DNA from: an uncultured Eubacteriales bacterium
GTDB taxonomy: Bacteria > Bacillota > Clostridia > Christensenellales > Aristaeellaceae
Length of the DNA stretch: 39,098 nucleotides
Direction of reading: 5' to 3'
Assembly: GCA_902773895.1 (NCBI GenBank)
Contig: CACYGB010000015.1
Location: 1-39,098, forward strand
The translations under genes were made by a program, and so were the position numbers. Positions 23,800 to 32,644 of this stretch are shown piece after piece; the stretch's first letter is position 1; each line of letters begins with the position of its first letter. Below the pieces are notes generated by a model, which saw only the letters and a list, made by a program, of their open reading frames with translations, had not been told where the DNA came from and did not search any database.

Positions 23800-24885
23800 T
23801 CAGAACGGCTTTTCAATCCGCACGGCCTTTTCCTGGGCGATAACGCCCAATTCCGCCGCCTTGAAGCAGTGTTCCTGGGTCATGGCGTTTTCGGTGCGGT
23901 TCAGGCAGTCCAGGATCAGATCTCCGAAAAACGGGCAGCCCACCTTCCCGTCCGTCAGGAAGCGGCGTTCCTCCTCGCCGTTTACCAGGATCACGATATC
24001 CCGGGTCTTTTCCGGCACGGCGGGATCGATGGTTTTGCGCAGCTCCAGGGTGCCTTCCGTTCCCACCACGAAGGTGCGGCTGTCGCCCCATTCCCGCAGG
24101 CCGTCCGGGGTGAACCAATCCACCCGGAAATAGAAGGCCGTGCCGTTTTTGCCCAGCACGCAGCAATCCCCGAAATCCTCCAGGCCGGGATACTGGGGGT
24201 GATTGTAATTTGCCACGCGGCTCAGCTGCACCTCCGCGTCCGTTTCCCCGGAAAACTGAAGGAACTGTTCGATCTGGTGGCTGCCGATATCGCACAGGAT
24301 GCCGCCGTACTTTTCTTTTTCAAAAAACCAGGCGGGGCGGATACCGGGGTTCAGCCGATGGGGCCCGAAGCCCTGCATGCACAGCACCCGCCCGATGGCT
24401 CCCGCGCGGATCAGCCGTTCCGCGAAAATGCCGCTGTGGGTATGCAGCCGTTCTGCGTAATAGCACATATACTTGCGCCCCGTTTGACGGACGCATTCTC
24501 GCGCCTCCTTTAGCTGCTTTAGGCTGGTCATGGGCGCCTTGTCGGTGAAATAGTCCTTCCCGGCGGCCATGACCCGGATGCCCAAATCGGCGCGCTCACA
24601 GGTGACTGCGGCGGCAGCCACCATGCGCACCTCCGGATCGTCCAGGATTTCCCGCTCGCTGGCAGCCGGGCGCGTGCCGGGGAAGGAGCGGCAGAAATCA
24701 GCCACCTTGACCGGGTCGGGATCATAGACGCTTTTCAGCGTGGCCCCCGCGTCCCGCAGCGCGCCGCACATGCCGATGATATGGGCATGATCCAGGTGCA
24801 TGGCGGAAAAAACGAACTCTCCCGGCCGCACGACCGGCTTTGGCAGGGGGAGAAACAGGGATGCTTCGTCAAAGTGCTTGTGCAT
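23800..24885 (-). CDS. divergent Gfo/Idh/MocA family oxidoreductase
   Basis: This 361-residue protein has the two-domain shape of Gfo/Idh/MocA dehydrogenases. The expected GxGxxG near the N-terminus is replaced by FSAMHLDHAHIIGMCGAL, and the EKP motif reads DKAPM. The C-terminal domain keeps CDIGSHQIEQFL, with the usual aspartate and histidine. It thus belongs to a subfamily with an altered cofactor loop, and its ability to bind NAD(P) is uncertain. The ATG at 24885, with GGAGG nine bases upstream, lies inside the end of the ceramidase-like gene (17-base overlap), so the two are coupled. It is the last gene of the long operon. A role in modifying the sugar handled by the GH4 and hydrolase genes upstream is inferred. 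Confidence 0.82.
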   Translation of the reverse strand: MHKHFDEASLFLPLPKPVVRPGEFVFSAMHLDHAHIIGMCGALRDAGATLKSVYDPDPVKVADFCRSFPGTRPAASEREILDDPEVRMVAAAAVTCERADLGIRVMAAGKDYFTDKAPMTSLKQLKEARECVRQTGRKYMCYYAERLHTHSGIFAERLIRAGAIGRVLCMQGFGPHRLNPGIRPAWFFEKEKYGGILCDIGSHQIEQFLQFSGETDAEVQLSRVANYNHPQYPGLEDFGDCCVLGKNGTAFYFRVDWFTPDGLREWGDSRTFVVGTEGTLELRKTIDPAVPEKTRDIVILVNGEEERRFLTDGKVGCPFFGDLILDCLNRTENAMTQEHCFKAAELGVIAQEKAVRIEKPF

Positions 24886-26245
24886 GATTGCGCGCCTCCT
24901 GTTCCCGAAGCGTTTTCAGCAGAGAAAGGCATCCGTCGGCCACTGCTTCCGCCACGCCCGCCCTGAACAGGCTGCTGCGGGCCTCATAGCCCCCGTCCAG
25001 GTAATCCTTCATCAAGGGGAAATAGTTTTCATAGCCATTCACGCAGCAGCAGGGCAGCGCCAGGCCCCAGCCCGCTGCTCCAGCGATGGCCCGGCCTGTT
25101 TCCGTAAAGGGTTCCCCGGGAATGCCCGCGAAGGCCACCGGGCCCACCGCCGCCGCGCTCAGGCGCAGGGCGAAATCCTCCGGCCCGTGCTCCAGGCGAA
25201 GCATGCGGTCCGCCTCCGCCACCACGGTGGTCAGCATCATGCCCTGATAGGGGATTTCGCTGTCCCGGCCCGCCCGGTGCAGACCGTCGTACAGCCGGGC
25301 CAGGGGCAGTTCCTCCGGCTTGGGCCGGTTGGACGGCCAGCGGATCACCCGCTGGGCTGCGCAAACCGAGGGATTCTCCACCCAGTTCACCTTATCGTAA
25401 ACCTGCAGCGCCGCACCCGCCACGGCCCGGCCCATATACCGGGCGTGGCCGTAGCCCCGCATCACGTCGTCAAAATCCAGGGTCAGGTCGTTGAGATCGC
25501 CGTCCCCGGGCGCGGTGTTCACATGGTTCACGTCCCCCTGCGCGCCGTTGAACAGCACGCATTTTACGTGATCCAGCGTTTTTTCCAGCGTGCGGCGGAC
25601 AAAGCCGGGCCAGTCCGCCGAGATCACGCAGCCCCCGACGGTGTCCGGGTGGCAGCCGAAATGGGTGAGCAGAATGTCGTCGGCCCCTTCCCGCTCAAAG
25701 CGCACCACACCGACCGCGTCGTTCACTTCGCCGATCGGCTCCGCGATATCCGGATTGTTGATGCCGGGATTGGTGCGGGTGGAGCCGTCCTTCATCCGGA
25801 AGCGCCGGATAAAGGCAACGTTGGGCGCGTGGGCGGTTCCGTAGCCCATCCGGGCGGGCCGCAGATCCTGCAGGGCGAACACGCACACGTCCTCCAGCCG
25901 GGAAGCAAGAAAATCAAAATACTGTTTTTGCAGCTCCGGCGCTTCGTCCCCGTTCAGCTTGGGGCCCGTGTGGGTGTGGGTGCAGGCGAGGAAAATGTGG
26001 TCTTCCTGGACGCCGGTACGCCGGGCGATGCGTTCCCGGATGGGATCGCTGTACGGCGACAGCAGCTCTAAAATGTCCACGCTGATCAGCAGCAGCTTTT
26101 CTTCTCCCGCCGCCACAGCCACGGCGTTGGCTTCCAGCTCGTCCAATACCTTCTCCGCCAGCCGAACCTGATAGTATCCGGCGATGGGCATGCCCATGGG
26201 CGGGGTGATGTTCACCCGGGCGAACCCGGCGCAAAGCTGACTCAT
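24869..26245 (-). CDS. neutral/alkaline ceramidase-family protein, cytoplasmic
   Basis: This 458-residue protein matches the N-terminal catalytic domain of neutral/alkaline non-lysosomal ceramidases, zinc amidases. An early motif resembles GFARVNITPPMG. The zinc-binding ACTHTHTGP (near residue 110) and HFGCHPDTVGG (near 205) supply the usual histidines. ISADWPGFVRRTLE follows as in ceramidases. Unlike characterised ceramidases it has no signal peptide and lacks the C-terminal Ig-like domain. Its company with GH4, dehydrogenase and hydrolase genes suggests action on an N-acyl or other linkage in a carbohydrate rather than on ceramide. I start at ATG 26245, six bases after GAGGTG, three codons inside the longest frame. 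It is 36 bases downstream of GH4. Confidence 0.82.
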   Translation of the reverse strand: MSQLCAGFARVNITPPMGMPIAGYYQVRLAEKVLDELEANAVAVAAGEEKLLLISVDILELLSPYSDPIRERIARRTGVQEDHIFLACTHTHTGPKLNGDEAPELQKQYFDFLASRLEDVCVFALQDLRPARMGYGTAHAPNVAFIRRFRMKDGSTRTNPGINNPDIAEPIGEVNDAVGVVRFEREGADDILLTHFGCHPDTVGGCVISADWPGFVRRTLEKTLDHVKCVLFNGAQGDVNHVNTAPGDGDLNDLTLDFDDVMRGYGHARYMGRAVAGAALQVYDKVNWVENPSVCAAQRVIRWPSNRPKPEELPLARLYDGLHRAGRDSEIPYQGMMLTTVVAEADRMLRLEHGPEDFALRLSAAAVGPVAFAGIPGEPFTETGRAIAGAAGWGLALPCCCVNGYENYFPLMKDYLDGGYEARSSLFRAGVAEAVADGCLSLLKTLREQEARNHAQAL

Positions 26246-26281
26246 CCTGTTCACCTCGATGCTTGATCTGTAAAAAACCGG

Positions 26282-27610
26282 TTACTTTCTCACAAACTGG
26301 GCGTTGTACCGCATGATATCGCCGGCCACGGCCCGCACGCGGGTGAAATCCTGCACCAGGGGATCCTGGCACAGGGCGGCGGTCAGCTTGCTTTCATCCC
26401 ATTCCGCCGCCGCTTCCATAAACATTTCTTCCCGTACCGCCGTGGCCTGCACAACCAGCTGCGCCGCCTTGGGCAGAGGATTGGCGATGGCGGGATGGAT
26501 GCCGGTGGCGTCGAAGGTGACGAAGGTTTCCACCACGGTGTCCATGGGCAGCTCCCTGGTCTGGCCGAAATTGCGGTAGTTCATCACGTCGTAAAATTCC
26601 CGGCCCCCCTGCAGCGCTTCGATCACCCGGTCGGGCCGTTCCTCGCTGACCCGGAAGGGCGGCATTTCCCCCGATTCCAGGGGCTTCACGATCTGATCCC
26701 GCAGGCGTTCCACCGTCTTGGTTCTATCCGCGATGCGGTCATAATGCATGCCGAACAGATCCCGGCTCGCCTGGGTGCCGGTGGTCTGGTAATAGAATTC
26801 CGCGCAGTGCTCGTCGCTCAGCCCCGGCATGCAGCCCAGCATATCCCACAGGATGAAGCGGATGCGCTCGTTTTCCCGCCCGGCAAAGGGATCGTCGAAG
26901 GTGATGTTGTTCTTGCCCGCCCAGGCGGCTTCGATCATCTGCTTGTCCCGCATGATCTGCAAAGCGTCCTTGCCGTGGAAACGGATATCCGTCAGGAAGG
27001 AGCAATGATCCACGCCGGACACGGAAAAGCTGACGCCCGCGAAGCTGTCCGCCCCGAAATAGGGCAGCAGGATTTCCAAATGGTTGCGGATGCCGTGGCA
27101 GAAGCCCACCGCCGTTACGTCCTCATACTTCTGCACGCAGCGGGTCAGGGCGGTGAGGGGGTTGGTCACGTTCAGCATGACGGCCTTGGGGCAAAGCTGC
27201 TTCATGCGCTTTGCAATGCGGATGAATTCCGGCACGTGGCGGACGGTGCGGCTGGCCCCCGCGATGCCGGACTCGCTGCCCTTCACGTTATAGAACCCGT
27301 GCCGCCGGGCGATGCGGTGATCCTCCAGTTCCGCTTCCAGCCCGCCGTGGGAAATGGCGATCACCACATAGTCGGCCCCGTCCAGCGCTTCGTCCTCGCA
27401 GAGCGTTTTGGTCAGTGTGATGGCTTTTTCCGGGTATAGATCGTTGTAGTAAGAGCAGAAGGCGAAGGTGTCGTTCACCGCTTTTTCGTTGATATCGTAC
27501 AGGCACAGTTCCGTTTCCCTGTCGTAGAAGGGATTGTCCAGGAACGTGCTGAACAGGCCGTAGGTCCAGGAATAGGAGCCGCCGCCGATCATGGCGATTT
27601 TCAGTTTCAT
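26282..27610 (-). CDS. GH4 NAD/Mn-dependent glycosidase, LplD/alpha-galacturonidase-like
   Basis: This 442-residue GH4 enzyme cleaves glycosides by a redox-elimination mechanism using NAD and a divalent metal. The NAD motif MIGGGSYSW starts at residue 7. Metal and substrate residues are N150 (NVTNPLTALTR), C171 and H172 (GFCHG) and H202 (SGVDHCSF). The CHG signature and overall motifs resemble B. subtilis LplD, an alpha-galacturonidase, and Thermotoga alpha-glucosidases. No signal peptide. The ATG overlaps the TGA of the upstream hydrolase gene (ATGA), with AAGGAGG before it, so the two are coupled. Presence of other pectin-type enzymes supports uronic-acid substrates, but alpha-glucoside or alpha-galactoside activity cannot be excluded. 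Confidence 0.9.
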   Translation of the reverse strand: MKLKIAMIGGGSYSWTYGLFSTFLDNPFYDRETELCLYDINEKAVNDTFAFCSYYNDLYPEKAITLTKTLCEDEALDGADYVVIAISHGGLEAELEDHRIARRHGFYNVKGSESGIAGASRTVRHVPEFIRIAKRMKQLCPKAVMLNVTNPLTALTRCVQKYEDVTAVGFCHGIRNHLEILLPYFGADSFAGVSFSVSGVDHCSFLTDIRFHGKDALQIMRDKQMIEAAWAGKNNITFDDPFAGRENERIRFILWDMLGCMPGLSDEHCAEFYYQTTGTQASRDLFGMHYDRIADRTKTVERLRDQIVKPLESGEMPPFRVSEERPDRVIEALQGGREFYDVMNYRNFGQTRELPMDTVVETFVTFDATGIHPAIANPLPKAAQLVVQATAVREEMFMEAAAEWDESKLTAALCQDPLVQDFTRVRAVAGDIMRYNAQFVRK

Positions 27611-29631
27611 ACCGTTTTTCCTCCTTCATGTGCTTGGGTGAAAGCGGACGTTTCCGCCATATCCCCGATGTTCAGGCCGCGCAGGGACAAACGGTCCCTC
27701 ATGGCCTTGGTGTCGGTATGCCGCAGGACGCCGGGAAAAATCCAGGCATGGGTGTGCGTTTGATCATGGTACTTTTCTGTAACGATTTCTTCATAAGGCG
27801 GACACAGGGCGTCCGTATGGCAGGTAATGCCGCGCACGAGGGCGGCAAGCTCCGCGTACCGCGACATTTCGCCCTGGGCGTAAAGGCACACCCGTTCCGC
27901 TTCCGGCCATTTCCGAACCATTCCCCAGGCGGCCAGCACATCCCGAACGCGCAAGGCGCACAAGGAATCGCCCAGCTGGATCAAATACGCGCTGAGCTTA
28001 TATAGGGTCCCCCAGCCGATGTACAGGGAGGAGGATCCTAAGGGCCCCGGCAGCAGGGAACCTTCCGCCGCCGTATCCATCACCAGCACCTGCCAGCCAT
28101 TCCGGCAGGCTTGATGAATCCAGGCTGAATGCTCGGCCAGCCGGGCTATCCCTTCCGGCCACAGGGCGATCACCGTGGGCAGCTTTCGATCATCCTGCCG
28201 CATGTCCCGCAGGAATACGCCGTTGTTCCAGTGCCCTTCATGGACCCGCCACAGAACGGCCCGCCAGGCGTAGTGCCCGCAGATGCCCTCTCCGTACACC
28301 CGGGGCGGGCTTGGATCCGCGCTGTCCATCCCCACGGCTTCGCCGATCCACGCTTCCGGGCCACTTTCCCGTTTTGAGGCAATCTCCGCAAGAAGGCCAT
28401 TCAGTTCATCCTGCAAGGTCCGCATCCGGGGAAAGGCTTTGAGCAGCATGCCGTCCGGGGTACAGCGCAGGGCCTCCGGGGGCAGCGGCGCAAAAGCGAA
28501 AGATGCAAGATCGGGTTCCTCTCGTGAAAGATGGCGCAGGAAAAACCGGGCCGCCGCCATGGCCAGGGCGGGGGAATAGGCGTGGGCGTGGGGGGCCGTG
28601 GTCATTTCCGGCGGGGTCCCGCCCGCGGCCCGCCAAAGCGCGCGCGCCGCCCGGAGGGTGCGCTTCGTGCCCTCCAGGGGGAAGAAATCGTTTTCCGCCG
28701 CTAAGATCATCAGGGGCTTTGGAGCGATACCGGCCAGCAGGTCCACATAATCGATGCCTTTTTCCACACTGCCGGGCCAGATCATTTCATTGTCCGGGTC
28801 CACGCCGCCTTCCAGCATGGCCCGGGTATCGGTCACATACGTGCAGGGCGCGGCGCAGGCAAAGCGTTCCCCCGCCGCCAGCATCATCATGCAGACTTGG
28901 GTGCCGCCCCCGGAATGGCCGGTGAGGCCCACGCGGTTTTCGTCCACATCCGGCCGGGAAGAAAGATAATCCAGCGCGGCGATGGCGTCCCCGATGAAAT
29001 AACGGGCCAGGCTAACGCCCAGCAGCTTGCATTTCCAGTCCATCAGGTCGTGTTCGCCGGAACAGCCCTGAATGGGCTGCAAATCAATGCCGCTTTCGTA
29101 GTGCTCGAAACGCTCCCCTTCGCCGAAGGGGTCCAGGGCCAGCACCACGAATCCCGCGAAGGCCAGCAGCTGGGCCACATATTGGTATTCCGGGTCCGCT
29201 TTGCCCAGGTCCGTATGGCCGATCAGGAGCAGCACGGCGGGGCGGGGCCCCCTTTCCCCCAGCGGCGTATAGACAGCCGCCGTCGCAAAGCTCCCCTCCC
29301 GGGGCTCCAGCAACACCTTTTCCAGGGAGAAGAACCCATAAGCCTGTTTGTCCACGACCTGGGCCGAAGCGGCAAAGGGCGGCGGCAGACCGCCGATGCA
29401 CTGGAAAAACAGCCTGCGGACCTCCTGCTGATAGGCTTTCAGCGTTTCCCCGTCCCGGACGGCGGCGCGGCGCGCTTCCCCGCGTTTCAGGGCTTCTTTT
29501 GCCCGGGCGCAGATTTCCATATACAGGTTGGCGGCGGTCTCCGCCGGGGGACGCATGGCTTTCTCCTGAATCTCCCATAAGGTGCGGGCATTGGGGCGCA
29601 ATGTCCCGCCATTTTCCAGCATGGATCGCAT
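27607..29631 (-). CDS. two-lobed alpha/beta hydrolase, second lobe apparently inactive
   Basis: This 674-residue protein has an N-terminal alpha/beta hydrolase domain with nucleophile S240 in GLTGHSGGG, D315 in AAENDFF and H350 in APHAHAYS, a complete triad. From about 450 on a second alpha/beta-like lobe follows. Its equivalent strand-helix region reads RVCLYAQGEMSRYAE (580-594), where the nucleophile elbow is lost. This looks like an internal duplication with a decayed second active site. No signal peptide. The ATG overlaps the kinase stop (TGATG) with GGGAGG nine bases upstream, and the GH4 gene overlaps its end by four bases. It probably removes ester groups from the oligosaccharide treated by GH4. 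Similar esterases act on acetylated or methylated pectin, but the substrate is not shown. Confidence 0.82.
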   Translation of the reverse strand: MRSMLENGGTLRPNARTLWEIQEKAMRPPAETAANLYMEICARAKEALKRGEARRAAVRDGETLKAYQQEVRRLFFQCIGGLPPPFAASAQVVDKQAYGFFSLEKVLLEPREGSFATAAVYTPLGERGPRPAVLLLIGHTDLGKADPEYQYVAQLLAFAGFVVLALDPFGEGERFEHYESGIDLQPIQGCSGEHDLMDWKCKLLGVSLARYFIGDAIAALDYLSSRPDVDENRVGLTGHSGGGTQVCMMMLAAGERFACAAPCTYVTDTRAMLEGGVDPDNEMIWPGSVEKGIDYVDLLAGIAPKPLMILAAENDFFPLEGTKRTLRAARALWRAAGGTPPEMTTAPHAHAYSPALAMAAARFFLRHLSREEPDLASFAFAPLPPEALRCTPDGMLLKAFPRMRTLQDELNGLLAEIASKRESGPEAWIGEAVGMDSADPSPPRVYGEGICGHYAWRAVLWRVHEGHWNNGVFLRDMRQDDRKLPTVIALWPEGIARLAEHSAWIHQACRNGWQVLVMDTAAEGSLLPGPLGSSSLYIGWGTLYKLSAYLIQLGDSLCALRVRDVLAAWGMVRKWPEAERVCLYAQGEMSRYAELAALVRGITCHTDALCPPYEEIVTEKYHDQTHTHAWIFPGVLRHTDTKAMRDRLSLRGLNIGDMAETSAFTQAHEGGKTV

Positions 29632-31442
29632 CAGTCCGTTCCTCCCGTCCCTTCATCTTCTTCGTTACGCGGCTCCGCAAGGACGCCTTGGAGTGGGATA
29701 CGCACGACGGCGTCCAGCCCACCGTCCGGCAGCTGCGCGTAATGCAATCCGCCCCGGCCGCCGAACAGCAGGGTGATGCGCCGGTATACGTTCCGAATGC
29801 CGATCCCATGGCCGTCCGGGTCGCCATCCACCGTCAAAAATCCGTTGATCCTGTCCGCGTTCCCGGCGGAACCGTTGTCCGTTACGTGAATGAGCAGGCA
29901 TCCGTCCTTTTCCTCGCAGTACAGGCGGATGCGCAGGCCGCCGTCCTGATTTCCCGCATGGAAAAGGGAATTCTCCACCAGCGGCTGCAAAATAATAGGC
30001 GATACGAGGACGGACATGTAGCGCTCCGGAATATCGTACTCAAAGGAGAAGCCGTCCGCAAAACGGATCTGCTGGATGCAGATGTAATCTTCCAGATAGT
30101 TGATTTCCTCCCGCAGCGGCACAGTCGTGCGGGAAAAGTTGATGCTGTATTTGAGGATATTGATCAGGGAAGCCACCATGGTGACGATGCTGTCGTTGCC
30201 TTCCATCAAAGCGCTGCAGCTGATGGAATCCAGGGTGTTATAGATAAAATGCGGGTTGATCTGGGCCTGCATCGTTTTCAATTCCGAATCCCGATGCTTT
30301 TTTTGCTCATCCAGGGCCTTGCGGGAAAGGCTCTGAATGCGCTGGCGCATGGCGTTGTAGCTTTGGTACAGAACGGTGATTTCATCCCCAGGCCCGGTTT
30401 CCTGGGCTGGGGGCATATGTTCGGCGTCCTTTGCCTGCTCCATGATGCCGGACAGGCGCACGATGGGCCGGATCACCTGCCGGGACAGGATCAGGGAAAG
30501 CATCAGCGCCACCGCCACCAGTGAAATCAGCATCAGCACCAGCAGATAAACGGGCGCTTTTTGATAAACGATGCTCTTTTCCGGCACCAGGAGCACGCAT
30601 TGCCAATCCCGCTGGAAACGGGCCTGGGTGACGGAATAGAGCGTGCGGCCCAGCCGGGTCTTGCCCACCGTTCCGGGGGCGGGTAGTTCCGCGGCGTTTT
30701 CCATGGGCTGTCCGGCCGGGAAAAGCTGTTCGTCCGTACTGGCCATCACCGCGCCCCGGAACAAAAGCAAGACGCAGGATTGGCTGTTGAATTCAGCTCC
30801 CGATAAAAGCCGGTTCAGCCGCAGCATGGGCATGGCGTACACCACCACGCCGATTTTATCGTTGTAGCGCGGATCGGCGATTCGGGTGCTGGACAGCTGG
30901 TGGGAAAAAAACAGATAGTCTTGGTTCCGTTCATTGCAGAAAGCGTATGTCTGCCCCTTCTGCGCCAAGGTCTGAACGTACCAGTCCTCGTTTTCCACGC
31001 CTTTTGATGAATAAATATGGCGGGTGGTCATACTGCGGCCGATGGAAAAGCTGTCTGCGTAAGCGGAAAGGGGAAATTGGCCGTCCAGCAGCAGCATGGG
31101 GTAAGCGCTCTGCATCAGCGGGGCCGTAGGCGTGCCGGTGTTCACGGAAAACACGATGCCTAAGTTTTCGATTTGCTGATTGGCCACAGTGCTTTCGGAT
31201 CTGACCAGCATGTTCGCCAAATCCTCGTTGAAGCACAAATAATAGGCGTTCTGCCGGATATTCATCAGCAGCGCTTCCGCCGTTTCAACGGCTTGAGAAA
31301 CGAGGCTTTTTTGCTCTTCCTCCAGGCGGTCCCTGTAGATCCTGCTGAAATAACTATAAAAAATCCCGGTGAACGCCAGCACTAGGATCAATATCCCAAC
31401 AAGCAGCAGAAAAAAGGTGCGCCTCCGCATGCTCTTTTTCAT
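29631..31442 (-). CDS. YesM-type sensor histidine kinase
   Basis: This 603-residue membrane kinase has a first transmembrane helix at about 9-31, an extracellular sensor region of about 265 residues (cache-like), a second helix at about 297-320 and a HAMP linker. A His_kinase domain follows with H398 in INPHFIYNTLDS, and then an HATPase domain with DNGSAGN and GIGIRNVYRRITLLFGG. It would sense an extracellular sugar-related signal and phosphorylate the YesN-like regulator encoded just upstream. I start at ATG 31442, eight bases after GGAAGG. A GTG three codons earlier lies too close to the Shine-Dalgarno. Its stop overlaps the start of the hydrolase gene, an unusual coupling of a sensor kinase to an enzyme. 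Confidence 0.93.
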   Translation of the reverse strand: MKKSMRRRTFFLLLVGILILVLAFTGIFYSYFSRIYRDRLEEEQKSLVSQAVETAEALLMNIRQNAYYLCFNEDLANMLVRSESTVANQQIENLGIVFSVNTGTPTAPLMQSAYPMLLLDGQFPLSAYADSFSIGRSMTTRHIYSSKGVENEDWYVQTLAQKGQTYAFCNERNQDYLFFSHQLSSTRIADPRYNDKIGVVVYAMPMLRLNRLLSGAEFNSQSCVLLLFRGAVMASTDEQLFPAGQPMENAAELPAPGTVGKTRLGRTLYSVTQARFQRDWQCVLLVPEKSIVYQKAPVYLLVLMLISLVAVALMLSLILSRQVIRPIVRLSGIMEQAKDAEHMPPAQETGPGDEITVLYQSYNAMRQRIQSLSRKALDEQKKHRDSELKTMQAQINPHFIYNTLDSISCSALMEGNDSIVTMVASLINILKYSINFSRTTVPLREEINYLEDYICIQQIRFADGFSFEYDIPERYMSVLVSPIILQPLVENSLFHAGNQDGGLRIRLYCEEKDGCLLIHVTDNGSAGNADRINGFLTVDGDPDGHGIGIRNVYRRITLLFGGRGGLHYAQLPDGGLDAVVRIPLQGVLAEPRNEEDEGTGGTD

Positions 31443-31491
31443 GGCGTCCACCTTCCTTCCGCGGATAAAAACAGACGGGAAAAAAACGCCG

Positions 31492-32556
31492 TCAGTCTTC
31501 CGCCTTTTTTTCGTGCAGCATCATGGTACGGTACTGGGAAGGGGACAGGCCATGGACGGAGCTGAACAGACGCGAAAAATAATCCGGTGTCACATAACCT
31601 ACCCTCTGGCTGATAGACCGCACGTTTTCGTTCACGTCCGTCAGCAGTTCTTCGGCGTGGCGAAGGCGCACTTCGTTGATCCGGCTGATGATGCTGATGC
31701 CCTTATGCTGTTTGTACAGCGTGCCTGTATATACCGCGGACAGATGCAGCCTTTCCGATATGGAGGATACGGACAGGTCCGGTTCGCTGTAATGCTTTTC
31801 GATGTATTCGTCGATCCACTCCACATAGCCGGCTGTCCGCACGGTCTGATGCGCGCACAGTTCCATACAGGCCCGGCATTGCTCTTGAACGAGGACGAGC
31901 ACGTCTGAAATGGTTTTCATGGCCGAGCAAGCTGCCATGGCGTCCCGGCTGAGGGCTTCCAACTCCTGCTTTTTATAGGTCAGCGCGCCTGTCTGTGCGT
32001 ACAGTTCCCGAAGGAAAGCGACGCAGAAGGGTTTTACATCCTCCGTCCGGATCCTGTTCAGCGCCATTTCCTCAAACGCGTCCTTACAAGCCTGAATGTC
32101 TTCGGTGGAAAGCATCTGGCGCACCATCCGGCGCAGCACTTCCCCGTCGTCCCGAAGGGCGGCGTAGGTTTTCCGCCTTTCCAGCTGAACGGTCATTTCA
32201 CGGATCTTTTCCGTGATTTCGCCAAGCCTTTCCTTGGTGATAGGCTTGAGGATATAATCCTGTACGTCGATTTTCAGCGCTTTGTGCACGAATTCGAAAT
32301 CGCTGTATTCACTGAGGATGATGATATAGATATCCACCATGGACGCGCGCAGTTTTTCGGCCAGCTGAAGCCCGCTGAGCCCCGGCATTTTTACATCCGA
32401 GATCAGCAGGTCCGGGGCCGTTTTCAGCGCCGTTTTCAGCGCGCTGGTACCGTCCGTTGCTTCCAGCACCTGGGAAAAGCCCAGCTCCTCCCAAGGCAGC
32501 ATTTTCAGCAGGCATTTTCTGACGAATACGTCGTCGTCCACAATCAGCGCTTTCAT
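31492..32556 (-). CDS. YesN-type response regulator with AraC DNA-binding domain
   Basis: This 354-residue cytoplasmic transcription regulator has an N-terminal receiver domain with acidic pocket D7-D9, phosphorylation site D54 (LISDVKMPG), S82 and K104 (YILKP). A linker follows at about 125-245, then a C-terminal pair of helix-turn-helix units of the AraC family (RINEVRLRHAEELL, then VGYVTPDYFSRLF and GLSPSQYR). It pairs with the YesM-like kinase 49 bases downstream. It is likely to activate the ABC operon and the surrounding genes. A strong promoter lies at 32616-32644, overlapping the end of the gene upstream, so the pair can be made independently of the long operon. AGAGGAAACG precedes the ATG. 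Confidence 0.94.
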   Translation of the reverse strand: MKALIVDDDVFVRKCLLKMLPWEELGFSQVLEATDGTSALKTALKTAPDLLISDVKMPGLSGLQLAEKLRASMVDIYIIILSEYSDFEFVHKALKIDVQDYILKPITKERLGEITEKIREMTVQLERRKTYAALRDDGEVLRRMVRQMLSTEDIQACKDAFEEMALNRIRTEDVKPFCVAFLRELYAQTGALTYKKQELEALSRDAMAACSAMKTISDVLVLVQEQCRACMELCAHQTVRTAGYVEWIDEYIEKHYSEPDLSVSSISERLHLSAVYTGTLYKQHKGISIISRINEVRLRHAEELLTDVNENVRSISQRVGYVTPDYFSRLFSSVHGLSPSQYRTMMLHEKKAED

Positions 32557-32615
32557 CGTTTCCTCTTTTTCATGTGCCGCGTAGCGGAGGTATTATCCGT
32601 TGTTTCATGGTGTCC

Positions 32616-32644
32616 ATTATACTACGCACCGCCCTGTTTTGCAA
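32616..32644 (-). promoter_or_regulatory. promoter for the two-component system
   Basis: On the minus strand TTGCAA (32639-32644), a 17-base spacer and a perfect TATAAT (32616-32621) sit at the stop codon of the preceding 507-residue gene. They lie 60 bases before the regulator ATG. This indicates a separate transcript for the regulator, kinase and perhaps the genes after them. Confidence 0.7.

Noticed and set aside
17305..24885. C-glycoside deglycosylation system (DgpA-like dehydrogenase with DgpB/C)
   Set aside because: Gfo/Idh proteins are present, but no small DgpB/DgpC-like lyase subunits were seen, so the system cannot be claimed.
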